Numbered from the stretch's first letter, positions 25,209-35,079 are shown. The stretch: DNA of 64,000 bases from Microcella sp. (GCF_019739195.1 NZ_JAHHDS010000001.1:51502-115501); one strand, 5' to 3'. A program made the numbers and translations. The notes: a model not told the origin generated them from the letters alone.

Positions 25209-26008
25209 AGGTTCGCGTACTCGCCCATCTTGGCCGTGCGCATGATGCGGTCGAGCAGCTGATCGAAGTTGCGGGCCATCTCTTGGGCAGAGTCTCCGGG
25301 CCACACGTGCAGGGGTTTCGCGGCGCCCTGAGCCTGCTGCAACGACGTGCGCTCCGGCAGTTGCGGCGCGAGCACGAGCGGCCCGAACATGTCACGCAGC
25401 TCTTTGATGCGGAACTGGTGCTCGAGCGACTGCACGCGCGCCCGGTTGACGATAATGCCGAGCGGCTGCAGTCGAGGCGACAGGCCGCGGCGAATCTCCT
25501 CGATCGCGCGGAGCGCGCGGTCGGCGGCCGCCACCGAGAAGAGGCCGGGCTCGGTCACGACGACGACGCGGTCGCTCGCCGCCCACGCGGTGCGCGTGAG
25601 GGCGTTGAGCGAGGGAGCGCAGTCGACGAGCACGAGGTCGTAATCGGCCTCGACGTGTGCGAGTGCTTCTTCGAGCTTCCAGATCTCGCGGATGCTCGGG
25701 TGCGGTCCGTCAAAATTGATCGCACTCGGGCTGCCGATGAGCACGTCGACCGTGCCGGGGCGACCCCTCGTCCATCCACTGGGTGCGATCGCCTGACGCA
25801 CGGTGCGCTCTTTGGGTGCGGCGAGCACATCGGCGACCGTGAGGTGACCGGCCACCTGGATGTCCATGCCCGTCGAGGCGTCGGATTGCGGGTCGAGATC
25901 GACCACGAGCGTGCGCAGACCGCGCGAGAAGGCCGCCGACGCCAGACCCAGCGTCACGGTCGTCTTCCCCACGCCCCCCTTGAGAGAGCTGATGCTCAGT
26001 ACGTGCAC
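25205..26008 (-). CDS. orphan ParA-family ATPase
   Basis: A 267-residue Walker-type ATPase. The deviant Walker A KGGVGKTT is at residues 10-17 and DLDPQSDAS and VDCAPSLN supply the other nucleotide contacts. No parB neighbours it, so it is likely an orphan ParA that positions some other cargo rather than the chromosomal segregation ParA. A GTG start at 26008 is chosen because TAGGGT lies 8 bases upstream and the KGGVGKT distance is normal; the frame extends 46 codons further upstream into the divergent pyc leader. It shares a CTAG stop with the MerR gene. Confidence 0.8.
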   Translation of the reverse strand: MHVLSISSLKGGVGKTTVTLGLASAAFSRGLRTLVVDLDPQSDASTGMDIQVAGHLTVADVLAAPKERTVRQAIAPSGWTRGRPGTVDVLIGSPSAINFDGPHPSIREIWKLEEALAHVEADYDLVLVDCAPSLNALTRTAWAASDRVVVVTEPGLFSVAAADRALRAIEEIRRGLSPRLQPLGIIVNRARVQSLEHQFRIKELRDMFGPLVLAPQLPERTSLQQAQGAAKPLHVWPGDSAQEMARNFDQLLDRIMRTAKMGEYANL

Positions 26009-26016
26009 GAGTAACG

Positions 26017-26022
26017 ACCCTA
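26017..26022 (-). promoter_or_regulatory. -10 hexamer of orphan parA, leaderless type
   Basis: TAGGGT on the minus strand, 8-base spacer, GTG at 26008; the spacer is at the long end of the range seen in this window. Confidence 0.38.
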
Positions 26023-26120
26023 CCTTCACTAGTCTGGAAAGGCGCGCACGCGCACCGACCTCGGCCCGCCACCACCGGAGCGTTGTCGACCCCCACCTGG
26101 GCCGATTCCGAGAGGACACG

Positions 26121-29100
26121 ATGTTCCGCAAGATTCTTGTTGCCAACCGCGGTGAAATCGCGATCAGGGCTTTCCGCGCCGCCTATGAGCTCGGGGCGAA
26201 GACCGTCGCCGTCTTCCCCTACGAAGATCGCAATTCGATGCACCGCTTGAAGGCCGACGAGGCCTACCAGATCGGTGAGCCCGGGCACCCTGTGCGGGCG
26301 TATCTCGACGTGGACGAGATCATCCGGGTGGCGAAGCTCTCGGGAGCCGACGCGATCTACCCGGGCTACGGCTTCTTGAGCGAAAACCCCGATCTGGCCC
26401 AAGCCGCAGCCGACGCCGGTATTGCCTTCGTCGGCCCGCCTCGCTCGGTGCTCGAGATGGCGGGCAACAAGGTGACGGCGAAAGAGAAGGCGATCGCTGC
26501 CGGAGTGCCCGTGCTGCAGTCGAGCCCCGCGACGACCGACCTGAAGGTACTCATCGACGCCGCCGACGAGATCGGCTTCCCGGTGTTCGCCAAGGCGGTC
26601 GCGGGCGGCGGCGGGCGCGGCATGCGTCGAGTCGAGAATCGCGACGATCTTCCGGCCGCGCTCGAGGCGGCCATGCGCGAAGCAGACAGCGCATTCGGTG
26701 ATCCGACCATGTTCATCGAGCAGGCCGTCGTGCGCCCGCGTCACATCGAGGTGCAGATTCTCGCGGACGCGACCGGAGAAACGGTGCACCTGTTCGAGCG
26801 CGACTGCTCGGTGCAGCGTCGCCACCAGAAGGTCGTCGAAATCGCACCGGCTCCGAATCTCGATGACGATGTGCGGCAGGCGATGTTCCGCGATGCCGTC
26901 GCGTTCGCGAAGTCGATCGGATATGTCAACGCGGGAACCGTCGAGTTCTTGCTCGACACGGCGGGGGAGCGCAAGGGCCAGCACGTCTTCATCGAGATGA
27001 ACCCGCGCATTCAGGTCGAGCACACCGTGACTGAAGAGGTCACCGATGTCGACCTCGTGCAGTCGCAGATGCGCATCGCCTACGGTCAGACCCTCGCCGA
27101 GCTCGGGCTGCGGCAAGAGCAGATCCACCTGCGCGGGGCTGCGCTGCAGTGCCGCATCACCACTGAAGATCCCGCGAGCGGCTTCCGACCTGACACCGGC
27201 AAGATCACCACCTACCGCTCGCCGGGCGGCGCAGGCGTGCGACTCGATGGCGGAACGATCGCGTCGGGCGCGCAGATCTCGCCCCACTTCGACTCGATGC
27301 TCGCCAAGATGACCTGCCGAGGTCGCGACTTCGCCGCCGCCGTATCGCGCTCGCGGCGCGGCCTCGCAGAGTTCCGCATCCGCGGCGTGACGACGAACAT
27401 CCCGTTCTTGCAGGCAGTGCTCGACGACCCCGCCTTCCAGGCCGGCGATCTGAGCACCTCCTTCATCGACGAGCGACCGCACCTCGTGCAGGCGAACCCC
27501 TCGAAAGACCGCGGTACCAAAGTGCTGGCCTGGCTCGCCGACGTGACGGTGAACCAGCCGCACGGCGATGGCGAGGGCATCATCGACCCGGCGATCAAGC
27601 TGCCTCAGGTCGACCTAGAGGCTCCTGCCCCCGAGGGCTCGCGCCAGCGGCTGCTCACGCTCGGTCCTGAGGGCTTCGCGACGGCGCTGCGGCAGCAGAC
27701 GTCGCTCGCGGTGACCGAGACCACCTTCCGGGATGCTCACCAGTCGCTGCTCGCCACCCGCGTGCGCACGACCGATCTGGTGCAGGTCATGCCGCACGTC
27801 GCCCGACTGACTCCCGGCCTGCTGAGCGTGGAAGCCTGGGGCGGTGCCACCTACGACGTCGCCCTGCGCTTCTTGGGCGAAGACCCGTGGCAGCGCCTTG
27901 CGGCGATGCGCGACGCTCTGCCCAATGTGGCCATCCAGATGCTGCTCCGCGGCCGCAACACCGTCGGGTACACCCCGTATCCGACCGAGGTGACCGATGC
28001 GTTCGTGGCTGAGGCCGCGGCAACCGGCATCGACATCTTCCGCATCTTCGACGCACTCAACGACGTCGACCAGATGCGCCCGGCGATCGACGCGGTGCTC
28101 GCAACGGGCACGACAGTCGCCGAGGTTGCCATGTGCTACTCGGGCGACCTGCTCGACCCCGCCGAAGATCTCTACACTCTCGACTACTACTTGGGCCTGG
28201 CCGAGCAGATCGTCGAATCGGGTGCTCACATTCTCGCGATCAAAGACATGGCGGGTCTGCTGCGAGCGGGTGCCGCCGAGACGCTGGTCTCGGCACTGCG
28301 CGAGCGCTTCGACCTCCCGGTGCACGTGCACACGCACGACACCGCCGGCGGTCAGCTGGCGACCCTGCTGGCGGCCGCGCGCGCGGGAGCCGACGCCGTC
28401 GACGCCGCGAGCGCCCCGATGGCGGGCACGACCTCGCAACCGTCGCTCTCGGCGCTCGTCGCCGCTCTCGAGCACACCGAGCGCGACACGGGCCTCGGTC
28501 TGCGTCCCGTCGCCGACCTCGAGCCTTACTGGGAGGCCGTGCGTCGTGCCTACGCCCCGTTCGAGTCGGGTCTGCCTGGTCCGACCGGTCGCGTCTACAC
28601 GCACGAGATCCCGGGTGGTCAGCTCTCGAATCTGCGGCAGCAGGCCATCGCGCTAGGGCTCGGCGACCGCTTCGAGATCATCGAAGACTGGTACGCCGCG
28701 GCCAACCGCATGCTCGGCCGGCCCACGAAGGTGACGCCGTCGTCGAAGGTCGTCGGCGATCTCGCCCTGCAGATGGCGGCGGCCGGCGCCGACCCAGCCG
28801 ACTTCGAAGAGAATCCGCAGAACTACGACATTCCCGACTCGGTCATCGGGTTCATGGCGGGTGAACTGGGCGATTTGCCGGGCGGCTGGCCTGAGCCGTT
28901 CCGCAGCAAGGTGCTCGCGGGGCGCACGGTGAAGATCGGCACGACGCCTCTGACCGACGAGCAGCGCGAGAAGCTCGCGGGCGGCACCGACGATCGACGG
29001 CTCATGCTCAATCAGCTGCTCTTCCCGCAACCGACCCAGCAGTTCTTGCAGGTGCGAGACCAGTACGGCGATCTCTCGGTGCTCGCGACGCCCGACTATC

Positions 29101-29519
29101 TCTACGGCCTGCGCACGGGCGTCGAGCACACGGTCGAGATCGAGCAGGGTGTGAGCCTGCTCGTGAGTCTCGAGGCCATCGGCGAACCCGACGAGAAGGG
29201 CATGCGCAACGTCATGGCCACGCTCAACGGTCAGCTGCGCCCCATCACCGTGCGTGATCGATCGATCGCGGTCGACGCCGTGAGCGCTGAGAAGGCCGAT
29301 GCCGCGCAGCCGGGGCAGATCGCCGCACCGTTCATGGGCGTCGTCACGCTGCAGGTGGCCGAGGGCGACCGCGTCGACGCCGGTCAGGCGGTGGCGACGA
29401 TCGAGGCCATGAAGATGGAGGCCGCGATCACCACACCCGTCGCCGGCATCGTGCGGCGCCGAGCGATCCCCGAGACGCAGCAGGTGGAGGCCGGCGATCT
29501 GCTCGTCGTCATCGAGTAG
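26121..29519 (+). CDS. pyc: pyruvate carboxylase
   Basis: Biotin enzyme that carboxylates pyruvate to oxaloacetate, replenishing the TCA cycle. The 1132-residue single chain has the full order: biotin carboxylase (about 1-450, with VAGGGGRGMR and the EMNPRIQVEHTVTEE signature), carboxyltransferase (about 530-800, TTFRDAHQSLLATRVRT), the PYC tetramerisation region and a C-terminal biotinyl domain with EAMKMEA, Lys1098 being the biotinylation site. The ATG at 26121 follows a GAGAGGA ribosome-binding site; the frame is open another 87 codons upstream, but only this start gives the conserved MFRKILVANRGEIA. Confidence 0.96.
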   Translation: MFRKILVANRGEIAIRAFRAAYELGAKTVAVFPYEDRNSMHRLKADEAYQIGEPGHPVRAYLDVDEIIRVAKLSGADAIYPGYGFLSENPDLAQAAADAGIAFVGPPRSVLEMAGNKVTAKEKAIAAGVPVLQSSPATTDLKVLIDAADEIGFPVFAKAVAGGGGRGMRRVENRDDLPAALEAAMREADSAFGDPTMFIEQAVVRPRHIEVQILADATGETVHLFERDCSVQRRHQKVVEIAPAPNLDDDVRQAMFRDAVAFAKSIGYVNAGTVEFLLDTAGERKGQHVFIEMNPRIQVEHTVTEEVTDVDLVQSQMRIAYGQTLAELGLRQEQIHLRGAALQCRITTEDPASGFRPDTGKITTYRSPGGAGVRLDGGTIASGAQISPHFDSMLAKMTCRGRDFAAAVSRSRRGLAEFRIRGVTTNIPFLQAVLDDPAFQAGDLSTSFIDERPHLVQANPSKDRGTKVLAWLADVTVNQPHGDGEGIIDPAIKLPQVDLEAPAPEGSRQRLLTLGPEGFATALRQQTSLAVTETTFRDAHQSLLATRVRTTDLVQVMPHVARLTPGLLSVEAWGGATYDVALRFLGEDPWQRLAAMRDALPNVAIQMLLRGRNTVGYTPYPTEVTDAFVAEAAATGIDIFRIFDALNDVDQMRPAIDAVLATGTTVAEVAMCYSGDLLDPAEDLYTLDYYLGLAEQIVESGAHILAIKDMAGLLRAGAAETLVSALRERFDLPVHVHTHDTAGGQLATLLAAARAGADAVDAASAPMAGTTSQPSLSALVAALEHTERDTGLGLRPVADLEPYWEAVRRAYAPFESGLPGPTGRVYTHEIPGGQLSNLRQQAIALGLGDRFEIIEDWYAAANRMLGRPTKVTPSSKVVGDLALQMAAAGADPADFEENPQNYDIPDSVIGFMAGELGDLPGGWPEPFRSKVLAGRTVKIGTTPLTDEQREKLAGGTDDRRLMLNQLLFPQPTQQFLQVRDQYGDLSVLATPDYLYGLRTGVEHTVEIEQGVSLLVSLEAIGEPDEKGMRNVMATLNGQLRPITVRDRSIAVDAVSAEKADAAQPGQIAAPFMGVVTLQVAEGDRVDAGQAVATIEAMKMEAAITTPVAGIVRRRAIPETQQVEAGDLLVVIE

Positions 29520-29576
29520 GTCACGCAGCGGGTGAGGCTAGACTGAGCAGTCGTCTGATCTCAGGGAGTCTCTACC

Positions 29577-30911
29577 GTGGCTGTGAAACGTGGCAAGCCG
29601 TCGAGCGACGAGATCGCAGCCTCGACCTCGGTCGAGGAGGGTCTTGAGCCGATCGCCGATGCCCAGCTCGCGTCGGCTATCCCGGCGAATCTCACCATCG
29701 ACGTCGAGTTGCCGGCGCGCGTTCACGAGCAGCCCGACGACGAGAAAGCTGTTGCGCTGATCGAGTCGGGCGCTGACCCATCGATCGTGGAGAGCGCCGA
29801 GGCGTCGACCACGGTGATCGAGTTCGCTGGCGACGACCTGCACGCCATCGCCACCACCGCGGTCGAGGCCGACGACGACGAATCGGCCGCCGTCGAGGTT
29901 CCTCCACTGCCGCGCGCCGAAGGCGTCTACACGCGCCGTGATGTGCTCGACGGTGCGCACCAGGGCCCCGAGTCGGCAGCGATGCTGACCGCCGATCGCC
30001 TCATCGAACCGCGTCGGCGCTCGCACTCTGCGCCTGAGGGCTGGTGGCCGGCGTTCGTCTACGCAGTGACCTTCCACCTCGTGAACCTGGGCGACTCGCC
30101 TCGCGTGCGCGCGCGCAAAGAGCTCGACGCCCGTATCGCGACCCCCTTCGAGGGCGGCGCCCGCTTCGTGCCGGTGTTGACCCGCAAGGGGGGAGTGGGC
30201 AAGACCACGATCACGACCCTCATGGGCATGGCTCTTGCTTCGGTGCGGGATGACCGCGTGATCGCCATCGATGCGAACCCCGATCGCGGCACCCTGTCTG
30301 AGCGGGTGGCCCGCCAGACCCGCGCGACGGTGCGCGACGTCGTGAACCGTGCGGCGAGCATCCAGGGCTTCACCGATTTCACGACGCTCATCTCGCGCGA
30401 CGCGACCCGTCTCGACATTCTCGCTTCTGACACCGACCCGATGCTCTCTGAAGCGTTCGACGAGAACGACTACAACGTCGTCGCCGACCTGGCCGCACGG
30501 TACTACTCGATCGTGCTGACCGACTGCGGCACCGGCATCGTGCACTCGGTCATGCGCGCGACGCTGCAGCGCGCCGACGCGATCGTCATCGTGTCGGGAG
30601 GCAGCGTCGACGAGGCACGGCTCGCGTCAGAGACGCTGACTTGGCTCGAGGCGAACGGGTACGGCGAACTAGTACGTCAGTCGGTCGTCGCGATCAACAC
30701 GGCGACCCAGGGCACGAACCTCGTGAAGCTCGAAGAGATCGAGGCCCACTTCAGCTCGCGCGTGCGGGAGGTCGTGCGCATTCCCTACGACGAGCACCTT
30801 GCCGCCGGCTCGGTCATTTCGTGGGACGAACTGCGGCCGCTGACCCGACAGTCGGCACGAGAGCTGGCAGCGCTCGTCGCCGAGAGCATGCCCGCGCGTC
30901 GAGGCGTCTGA
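29577..30911 (+). CDS. MinD/ParA-like ATPase with disordered acidic N-terminus
   Basis: A 444-residue protein. Residues 1-150 are acidic and low in complexity; a WWPAFVYAVTFHLVNLGDSP segment follows (156-175); residues 195-444 are a MinD/ParA-type ATPase with KGGVGKTT at 204-211, AIDANPDRG and VLTDCGTG. This arrangement resembles ATPases associated with type VII secretion or polar positioning in actinobacteria, but no ESX gene is near, so the role is not assigned. A GTG start follows GGGAG, and TAGACT near 29539 is a candidate -10. Peptide deformylase follows 4 bases after its stop. Confidence 0.77.
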   Translation: MAVKRGKPSSDEIAASTSVEEGLEPIADAQLASAIPANLTIDVELPARVHEQPDDEKAVALIESGADPSIVESAEASTTVIEFAGDDLHAIATTAVEADDDESAAVEVPPLPRAEGVYTRRDVLDGAHQGPESAAMLTADRLIEPRRRSHSAPEGWWPAFVYAVTFHLVNLGDSPRVRARKELDARIATPFEGGARFVPVLTRKGGVGKTTITTLMGMALASVRDDRVIAIDANPDRGTLSERVARQTRATVRDVVNRAASIQGFTDFTTLISRDATRLDILASDTDPMLSEAFDENDYNVVADLAARYYSIVLTDCGTGIVHSVMRATLQRADAIVIVSGGSVDEARLASETLTWLEANGYGELVRQSVVAINTATQGTNLVKLEEIEAHFSSRVREVVRIPYDEHLAAGSVISWDELRPLTRQSARELAALVAESMPARRGV

Positions 30912-30915
30912 GAGC

Positions 30916-31416
30916 ATGGCCGTTCGACCGATTCGCCTCTTCGGCGACCCCGTACTACGCAGTCGGGCTGACGAGATCACTCGCTTCGACTCATCGCTCG
31001 CCGCGCTCGTGACCGACCTTCTCGACACCGTCGCCGAGCCGGGCCGGGCGGGTGTCGCCGCACCTCAGATCGGCGTCTCGCTGAGGGCCTTCAGCTATAA
31101 CGTCGACGGCGTGATCGGCTACGTGCTGAATCCGACGCTGGTCGAGGTGCGGGGCGAGCGCGAGCCCGTTGACGAAGGCTGCCTCTCGGTGCCGGGCTTC
31201 GGGTTCGCCCGACTGCGCCACCCGTGGGCGCGTGTCACGGGCATAGACCTCGACCAACAGCCTGTCGAGCTCAGCGGCGACGGACTCATGGCACAAGCCC
31301 TTCAGCACGAGTGCGACCACCTCGACGGCGCGCTGTATCTCGAGGGCCTCGAGCCCGAGGTGAAGCGCGAGGCCATGCGCGCCGTGCGGCAGGCGGAGTG
31401 GTTCGCGCGCACCTGA
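30916..31416 (+). CDS. def: peptide deformylase
   Basis: Metalloenzyme that removes the N-formyl group from nascent proteins. The 166 residues hold all three family motifs: GVAAPQIG (46-53), EGCLSVPG (87-94, metal ligand Cys89) and QHECDHLDG (130-138, His131 and His135 as ligands, Glu132 catalytic). It follows the MinD-like gene by 4 bases on the same strand; its fmt partner is not nearby. A strong hairpin spans its stop codon. Confidence 0.93.
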   Translation: MAVRPIRLFGDPVLRSRADEITRFDSSLAALVTDLLDTVAEPGRAGVAAPQIGVSLRAFSYNVDGVIGYVLNPTLVEVRGEREPVDEGCLSVPGFGFARLRHPWARVTGIDLDQQPVELSGDGLMAQALQHECDHLDGALYLEGLEPEVKREAMRAVRQAEWFART

Positions 31417-31433
31417 AACCGGTGCGCGCGAAC
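31401..31433. terminator. bidirectional hairpin between def and acyl-CoA synthetase gene
   Basis: Perfect 13-bp stem GTTCGCGCGCACC/GGTGCGCGCGAAC with a 7-base loop that contains the def stop codon. It sits between two converging genes and could terminate both, although no U-tract follows. Confidence 0.65.
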
Positions 31434-31441
31434 CCTACGCG

Positions 31442-33265
31442 CTACTGCAACGAAATGCCCTGCGTCTCGGGGGCGCCGGAGTACATGCCCTCGATCACGT
31501 CGGCGAAGTCGGTCGTGATCACGTGACGCTTAATGCTCATCTTCGGCGTCAGGTGACCGCTCGACTCGGTGAACTCGGTGGCCAGGATGGTGAACTTGCG
31601 AATCGACTCGGCGCGCGACACGCGGGCGTTCGCGGCGTCGATCGCCCGCTGCACCTCGGCGATGACCTTCGGATGCGAGGCGGCTTCGGTCAGCGACATC
31701 TGCGCGTCGAGCTCGTTGTTGTTGAGCCAGACGGGCAGCATCTCGCTGTCGAGGGTCACCAAGGCCGCAATGAAGGGCTTCTGGTCTCCGACCACGACGA
31801 CCTGACCGACGATCGGGTTCGAACGGATCGGGTCTTCGAGGCCGGCTGGAGCGACGTTCTTGCCGCCCGCCGTGACGATGATCTCTTTCTTGCGGCCCGT
31901 GATCGTGAGATAGCCGTCATCATCGAGCGCGCCGATGTCGCCGGTGCGGAACCACTCGCCTTCCATGACCTCTGCAGTGGCTTCAGGCTTCTTCCAATAG
32001 CCGTCGAAGACGTTGATGCCCTTGACGAGGATCTCGCCGTCTTCGGCGATCTTGATGCCCACGCCGGGCAAAGCGGGGCCCGTCGTGCCGATCTTGAACT
32101 TGTCGATGAGGTTGATCGTCGCCGGTGCGGTGGTCTCAGTGAGGCCGTAGCCCTCGAGAATGCGAATGTCGAGGCTGCGGAAGAAGTGCGCGAGCCGCAA
32201 GCCCAGCGGTGCCGAACCGGAGACGGCGTAGACCACGCGACCGCCCATCGCCGTCTTGAGCTTGCTGTAGACGAGCCTGTCGAACAGGGCGAACTGTAGC
32301 TTGAGCCCGAGCGGAACCTTGCCGGCATCGAGCGCCTTCGAGTGCTCGATCGCGACGTCGGCCGCCTTGCGGAAGATCTTGCCCTTGCCGCCGGCTTCTG
32401 CCTTCTGCTCGGCCGAGTTGTAGACCTTCTCGAAGACGCGGGGAACAGCGAGCAAGAAGGTGGGCTTGAACGAGCCGAGCGACGGCAGCAGCTGCTTGGT
32501 GTCGGCCTGGTGGCCGATCTTGACGCCGCCGTGCACGCCGAGCACCGAGATGAAGCGCGCGAAGATGTGCGCCGTGGTGATGAACAGCAGTGTCGACGAC
32601 TGCGGGTTGACGACCTGGCTCATCGACACGGCGGCATTGCGGCAGAGCTCAACGAAGTTCGAGTGGGTCAAGATGCAGCCCTTGGGCACACCCGTCGAGC
32701 CCGAGGTGTAGATGAGGGTCGCGAGATCTTTGCCCTTCGCCATGGTGCGCCGCGCCTCGAGATCGTCGTCGCTCACGCCCTCGCCCGTCGAGGCGAGCTT
32801 CTCGAGGTCGCCCAGGTGCATCTGCCAGACATGCCCGATGCTCGGCAGGTCGCCGGCGACCTCATCGAATCGCGCGAAGTGATCGGCGGTCTCGACGATC
32901 ATGTGGTGTGCTTCGGAATCATCGAGGATGTACTGCACCTGGCTGGGCGAGCTCGTTTCGTAGATCGGCACGAGCACCGCGCCCGCGAACCAGGTCGCGA
33001 AGTCGACGAGAGTCCACTCGTAGCGCGTCTTGCACATGAAGCCGATCTTGTCGCCGGGTTCGACACCCGCCGCGATAAACCCCTTGGCGAGGGCCTTCAC
33101 CTGGCGGTGGAACTCGGCAGCGGTGAGGTCGGACCACCCGCCGTCAGACGTCGGCAACGAGAAGAGGGCGCCGTTGGGCGTCAGGCGGACCCGGTCGACG
33201 AGCAGGTCGCTGGCGTTCGCGTCGGGGTCGGGCGTGACGACCGCCGGGACGAAGAATTCTTTCAC
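31442..33265 (-). CDS. long-chain fatty acyl-CoA synthetase (FadD15-like)
   Basis: AMP-forming ligase that activates long-chain fatty acids with CoA; 607 residues. The adenylation signature LIYTSGSTGVPKGC is near residue 190, the GYGLTETT motif near 400, and the hinge and catalytic-lysine regions (GDIGALDDDGYLTITGRKKE) follow. The GTG at 33265 is chosen because AAGGAG precedes it by 6 bases. Gene order (acyl-CoA synthetase, acyltransferase, DAHP synthase, kinase) resembles the mycobacterial fadD15 neighbourhood. Divergent from the glucokinase gene across about 100 bases. Confidence 0.88.
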   Translation of the reverse strand: MKEFFVPAVVTPDPDANASDLLVDRVRLTPNGALFSLPTSDGGWSDLTAAEFHRQVKALAKGFIAAGVEPGDKIGFMCKTRYEWTLVDFATWFAGAVLVPIYETSSPSQVQYILDDSEAHHMIVETADHFARFDEVAGDLPSIGHVWQMHLGDLEKLASTGEGVSDDDLEARRTMAKGKDLATLIYTSGSTGVPKGCILTHSNFVELCRNAAVSMSQVVNPQSSTLLFITTAHIFARFISVLGVHGGVKIGHQADTKQLLPSLGSFKPTFLLAVPRVFEKVYNSAEQKAEAGGKGKIFRKAADVAIEHSKALDAGKVPLGLKLQFALFDRLVYSKLKTAMGGRVVYAVSGSAPLGLRLAHFFRSLDIRILEGYGLTETTAPATINLIDKFKIGTTGPALPGVGIKIAEDGEILVKGINVFDGYWKKPEATAEVMEGEWFRTGDIGALDDDGYLTITGRKKEIIVTAGGKNVAPAGLEDPIRSNPIVGQVVVVGDQKPFIAALVTLDSEMLPVWLNNNELDAQMSLTEAASHPKVIAEVQRAIDAANARVSRAESIRKFTILATEFTESSGHLTPKMSIKRHVITTDFADVIEGMYSGAPETQGISLQ

Positions 33266-33352
33266 GGCATCTCCTTTGGTACCGAATGGTGCAGATGGAT
33301 GCCCACACTCTAGTGCGGCCGCCTCTGTGCCCGTCGGGCGCACCGCCGTCAC

Positions 33353-33358
33353 TAGACT
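33353..33358 (+). promoter_or_regulatory. -10 hexamer of ROK glucokinase gene, leaderless type
   Basis: TAGACT, 8-base spacer, GTG at 33367. Confidence 0.42.
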
Positions 33359-33366
33359 CGACGCTC

Positions 33367-34317
33367 GTGCACTCCATCGGAATCGACATCGGCGGAACGA
33401 AGATTGCCGGCGCCCTCGTCAGTGACGCGGGCGAGATCGTGGCAGACCTGCGCGAGCCGACGCCCGCAGGCGACCCGGCCGCGATCACCGACGTGGTCGT
33501 CTCGATGATCGAGCGGCTGCGCGAAGGCCACGGCGTCATCGCCGCGGGAGTCGCGGCGGCTGGCTTCATCGACGCAGCCCAGTCGACGGTCTACTACGCG
33601 CCGAACATCGCGTGGCGCCATGAGCCGTTTCGGGATCGACTGCGCGAGCGCCTCGATCTCGACGTGACCATCGATAACGACGCCAACGCCGCGGGTTGGG
33701 CCGAGTTCCGGTTCGGCGCTGCGCGCGACGTGCACGACATGACGATGCTCACGATCGGCACCGGTGTCGGCGGCGCCATCGTGACGGGTGACCGGCTGCT
33801 GCGCGGCGGGTTCGGCACGGCCGGAGAGCTCGGCCACCTGCGCGTCGTGCCCGACGGGCTGCCGTGCGGGTGCGGAGCGCGGGGCTGCATCGAGCAGTAC
33901 GGCTCGGGTCGAGCCCTCTTGCGCATGGCCAACGAGATCGCCGATGCCGGGGGTATCGGGCTGCACCTCGCGGCCGAGCGCGATCGCGCCGGAGGGCTGA
34001 CCGGTGACATCGTTGCGCGCCTTCTCGTCGATGGCGACCCGGGCGCTCGTCACGCCCTGCGTCAGCTTGGCACGTGGCTCGGCCAGGCCTGCGCGAGCCT
34101 GAGCGCCGTGCTCGACCCCGAGCTCTTCGTCTTCGGCGGGGGAGTCTCTATTGCCGGCGACCTGCTGCTCGACCCCGTGCGCGAGTCATACCTCGCGCAC
34201 CTGCCGGCACGCGGTTACCACCCCGAGCCGCGCTTCGCGGTGGCCGAGCTCGTGAATGACGCGGGCGTCGTGGGGGCGGCCGACCTGGCACGTATCCACG
34301 CCGCGAACGCCTCCTGA
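33367..34317 (+). CDS. glk: ROK-family glucokinase
   Basis: Sugar kinase of the ROK family, probably phosphorylating glucose; 316 residues. The N-terminal phosphate-binding DIGGTKIAG is at 7-15, TIGTGVGGAI contributes the second ATP contact, and the ROK zinc-binding motif CGCGARGCIE is present around residues 165-174, with the catalytic DNDANAA near 104-110. There is no N-terminal helix-turn-helix, so it is a kinase rather than a ROK repressor. GTG start with a leaderless-type -10. The polyphosphate-versus-ATP question cannot be settled by eye. Confidence 0.85.
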   Translation: MHSIGIDIGGTKIAGALVSDAGEIVADLREPTPAGDPAAITDVVVSMIERLREGHGVIAAGVAAAGFIDAAQSTVYYAPNIAWRHEPFRDRLRERLDLDVTIDNDANAAGWAEFRFGAARDVHDMTMLTIGTGVGGAIVTGDRLLRGGFGTAGELGHLRVVPDGLPCGCGARGCIEQYGSGRALLRMANEIADAGGIGLHLAAERDRAGGLTGDIVARLLVDGDPGARHALRQLGTWLGQACASLSAVLDPELFVFGGGVSIAGDLLLDPVRESYLAHLPARGYHPEPRFAVAELVNDAGVVGAADLARIHAANAS

Positions 34318-34389
34318 GTCTGTTCCCGACTCCTCACCGCGCAGCGCGAGCAGACTAGGCTGAACCCCGGCAGCACGAGAGGAGCGGCG

Positions 34390-35079
34390 ATGTTCTACTG
34401 GCTGATGAAGAACCTCGTGATCGGTCCGATCCTGTTGACGGCATTCCGTCCGTGGGTGCGCGGCGTCGAGAATGTTCCTCGCACGGGTGCGGTGATTCTC
34501 GCGAGCAACCACCTGTCGTTCACCGACTCGGTCTTCCTTCCGCTCGTGCTCGACCGACGCGTCGTCTTCCTTGCAAAAAGCGACTACTTCACCGGCCGCG
34601 GCATCAAGGGCTGGCTCATCAAGATGTTCTTCGAGGCGAGCGGGCAACTACCGATCGACCGCTCGGGCGGCAAGGCTAGCGAGGCCTCGCTGAACACCGG
34701 TCTGCGCGTGCTGGCCGAAGGCTACGCGCTCGGCATCTACCCCGAAGGCACGCGCAGTCCTGACGGTGTCATGTACCGCGGTCGCACAGGAGTCGCACGC
34801 ATGATCCTCGAGTCGGGAGCCCCGGTCGTGCCGGTGGCGATGATCGACACCGAGAAGGTCATGCCCATCGGCACCAAGATTCCGAAGGTCGTGCGTCCAG
34901 GCGTGATCTTCGGTGAGCCCCTCGACTTCACGCGGTTCCAGGGGCTGGAGGGCGACCGATTCGTCTTGAGGTCGATCACTGACGAGATCATGTACGAACT
35001 CGGCCGGCTCAGTGGGCAGGAGTACCTCGACGTCTACGCCACCACGGTGAAGGACAAGCGCCCCGCGAACGCCCGGTAG
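34390..35079 (+). CDS. plsC: 1-acyl-sn-glycerol-3-phosphate acyltransferase
   Basis: Membrane-associated PlsC-family enzyme making phosphatidic acid, a step before phospholipid synthesis. The 229 residues include the catalytic NHLSFTD (H-x4-D, residues 40-46) and the glycerol-phosphate-binding YPEGTRS (about 118-124), with a hydrophobic N-terminus. A clear GAGAGGAG lies 7 bases upstream of the ATG, and TAGGCT about 30 bases ahead is a candidate -10. The adjacent acyl-CoA synthetase may supply acyl donors. Confidence 0.9.
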   Translation: MFYWLMKNLVIGPILLTAFRPWVRGVENVPRTGAVILASNHLSFTDSVFLPLVLDRRVVFLAKSDYFTGRGIKGWLIKMFFEASGQLPIDRSGGKASEASLNTGLRVLAEGYALGIYPEGTRSPDGVMYRGRTGVARMILESGAPVVPVAMIDTEKVMPIGTKIPKVVRPGVIFGEPLDFTRFQGLEGDRFVLRSITDEIMYELGRLSGQEYLDVYATTVKDKRPANAR

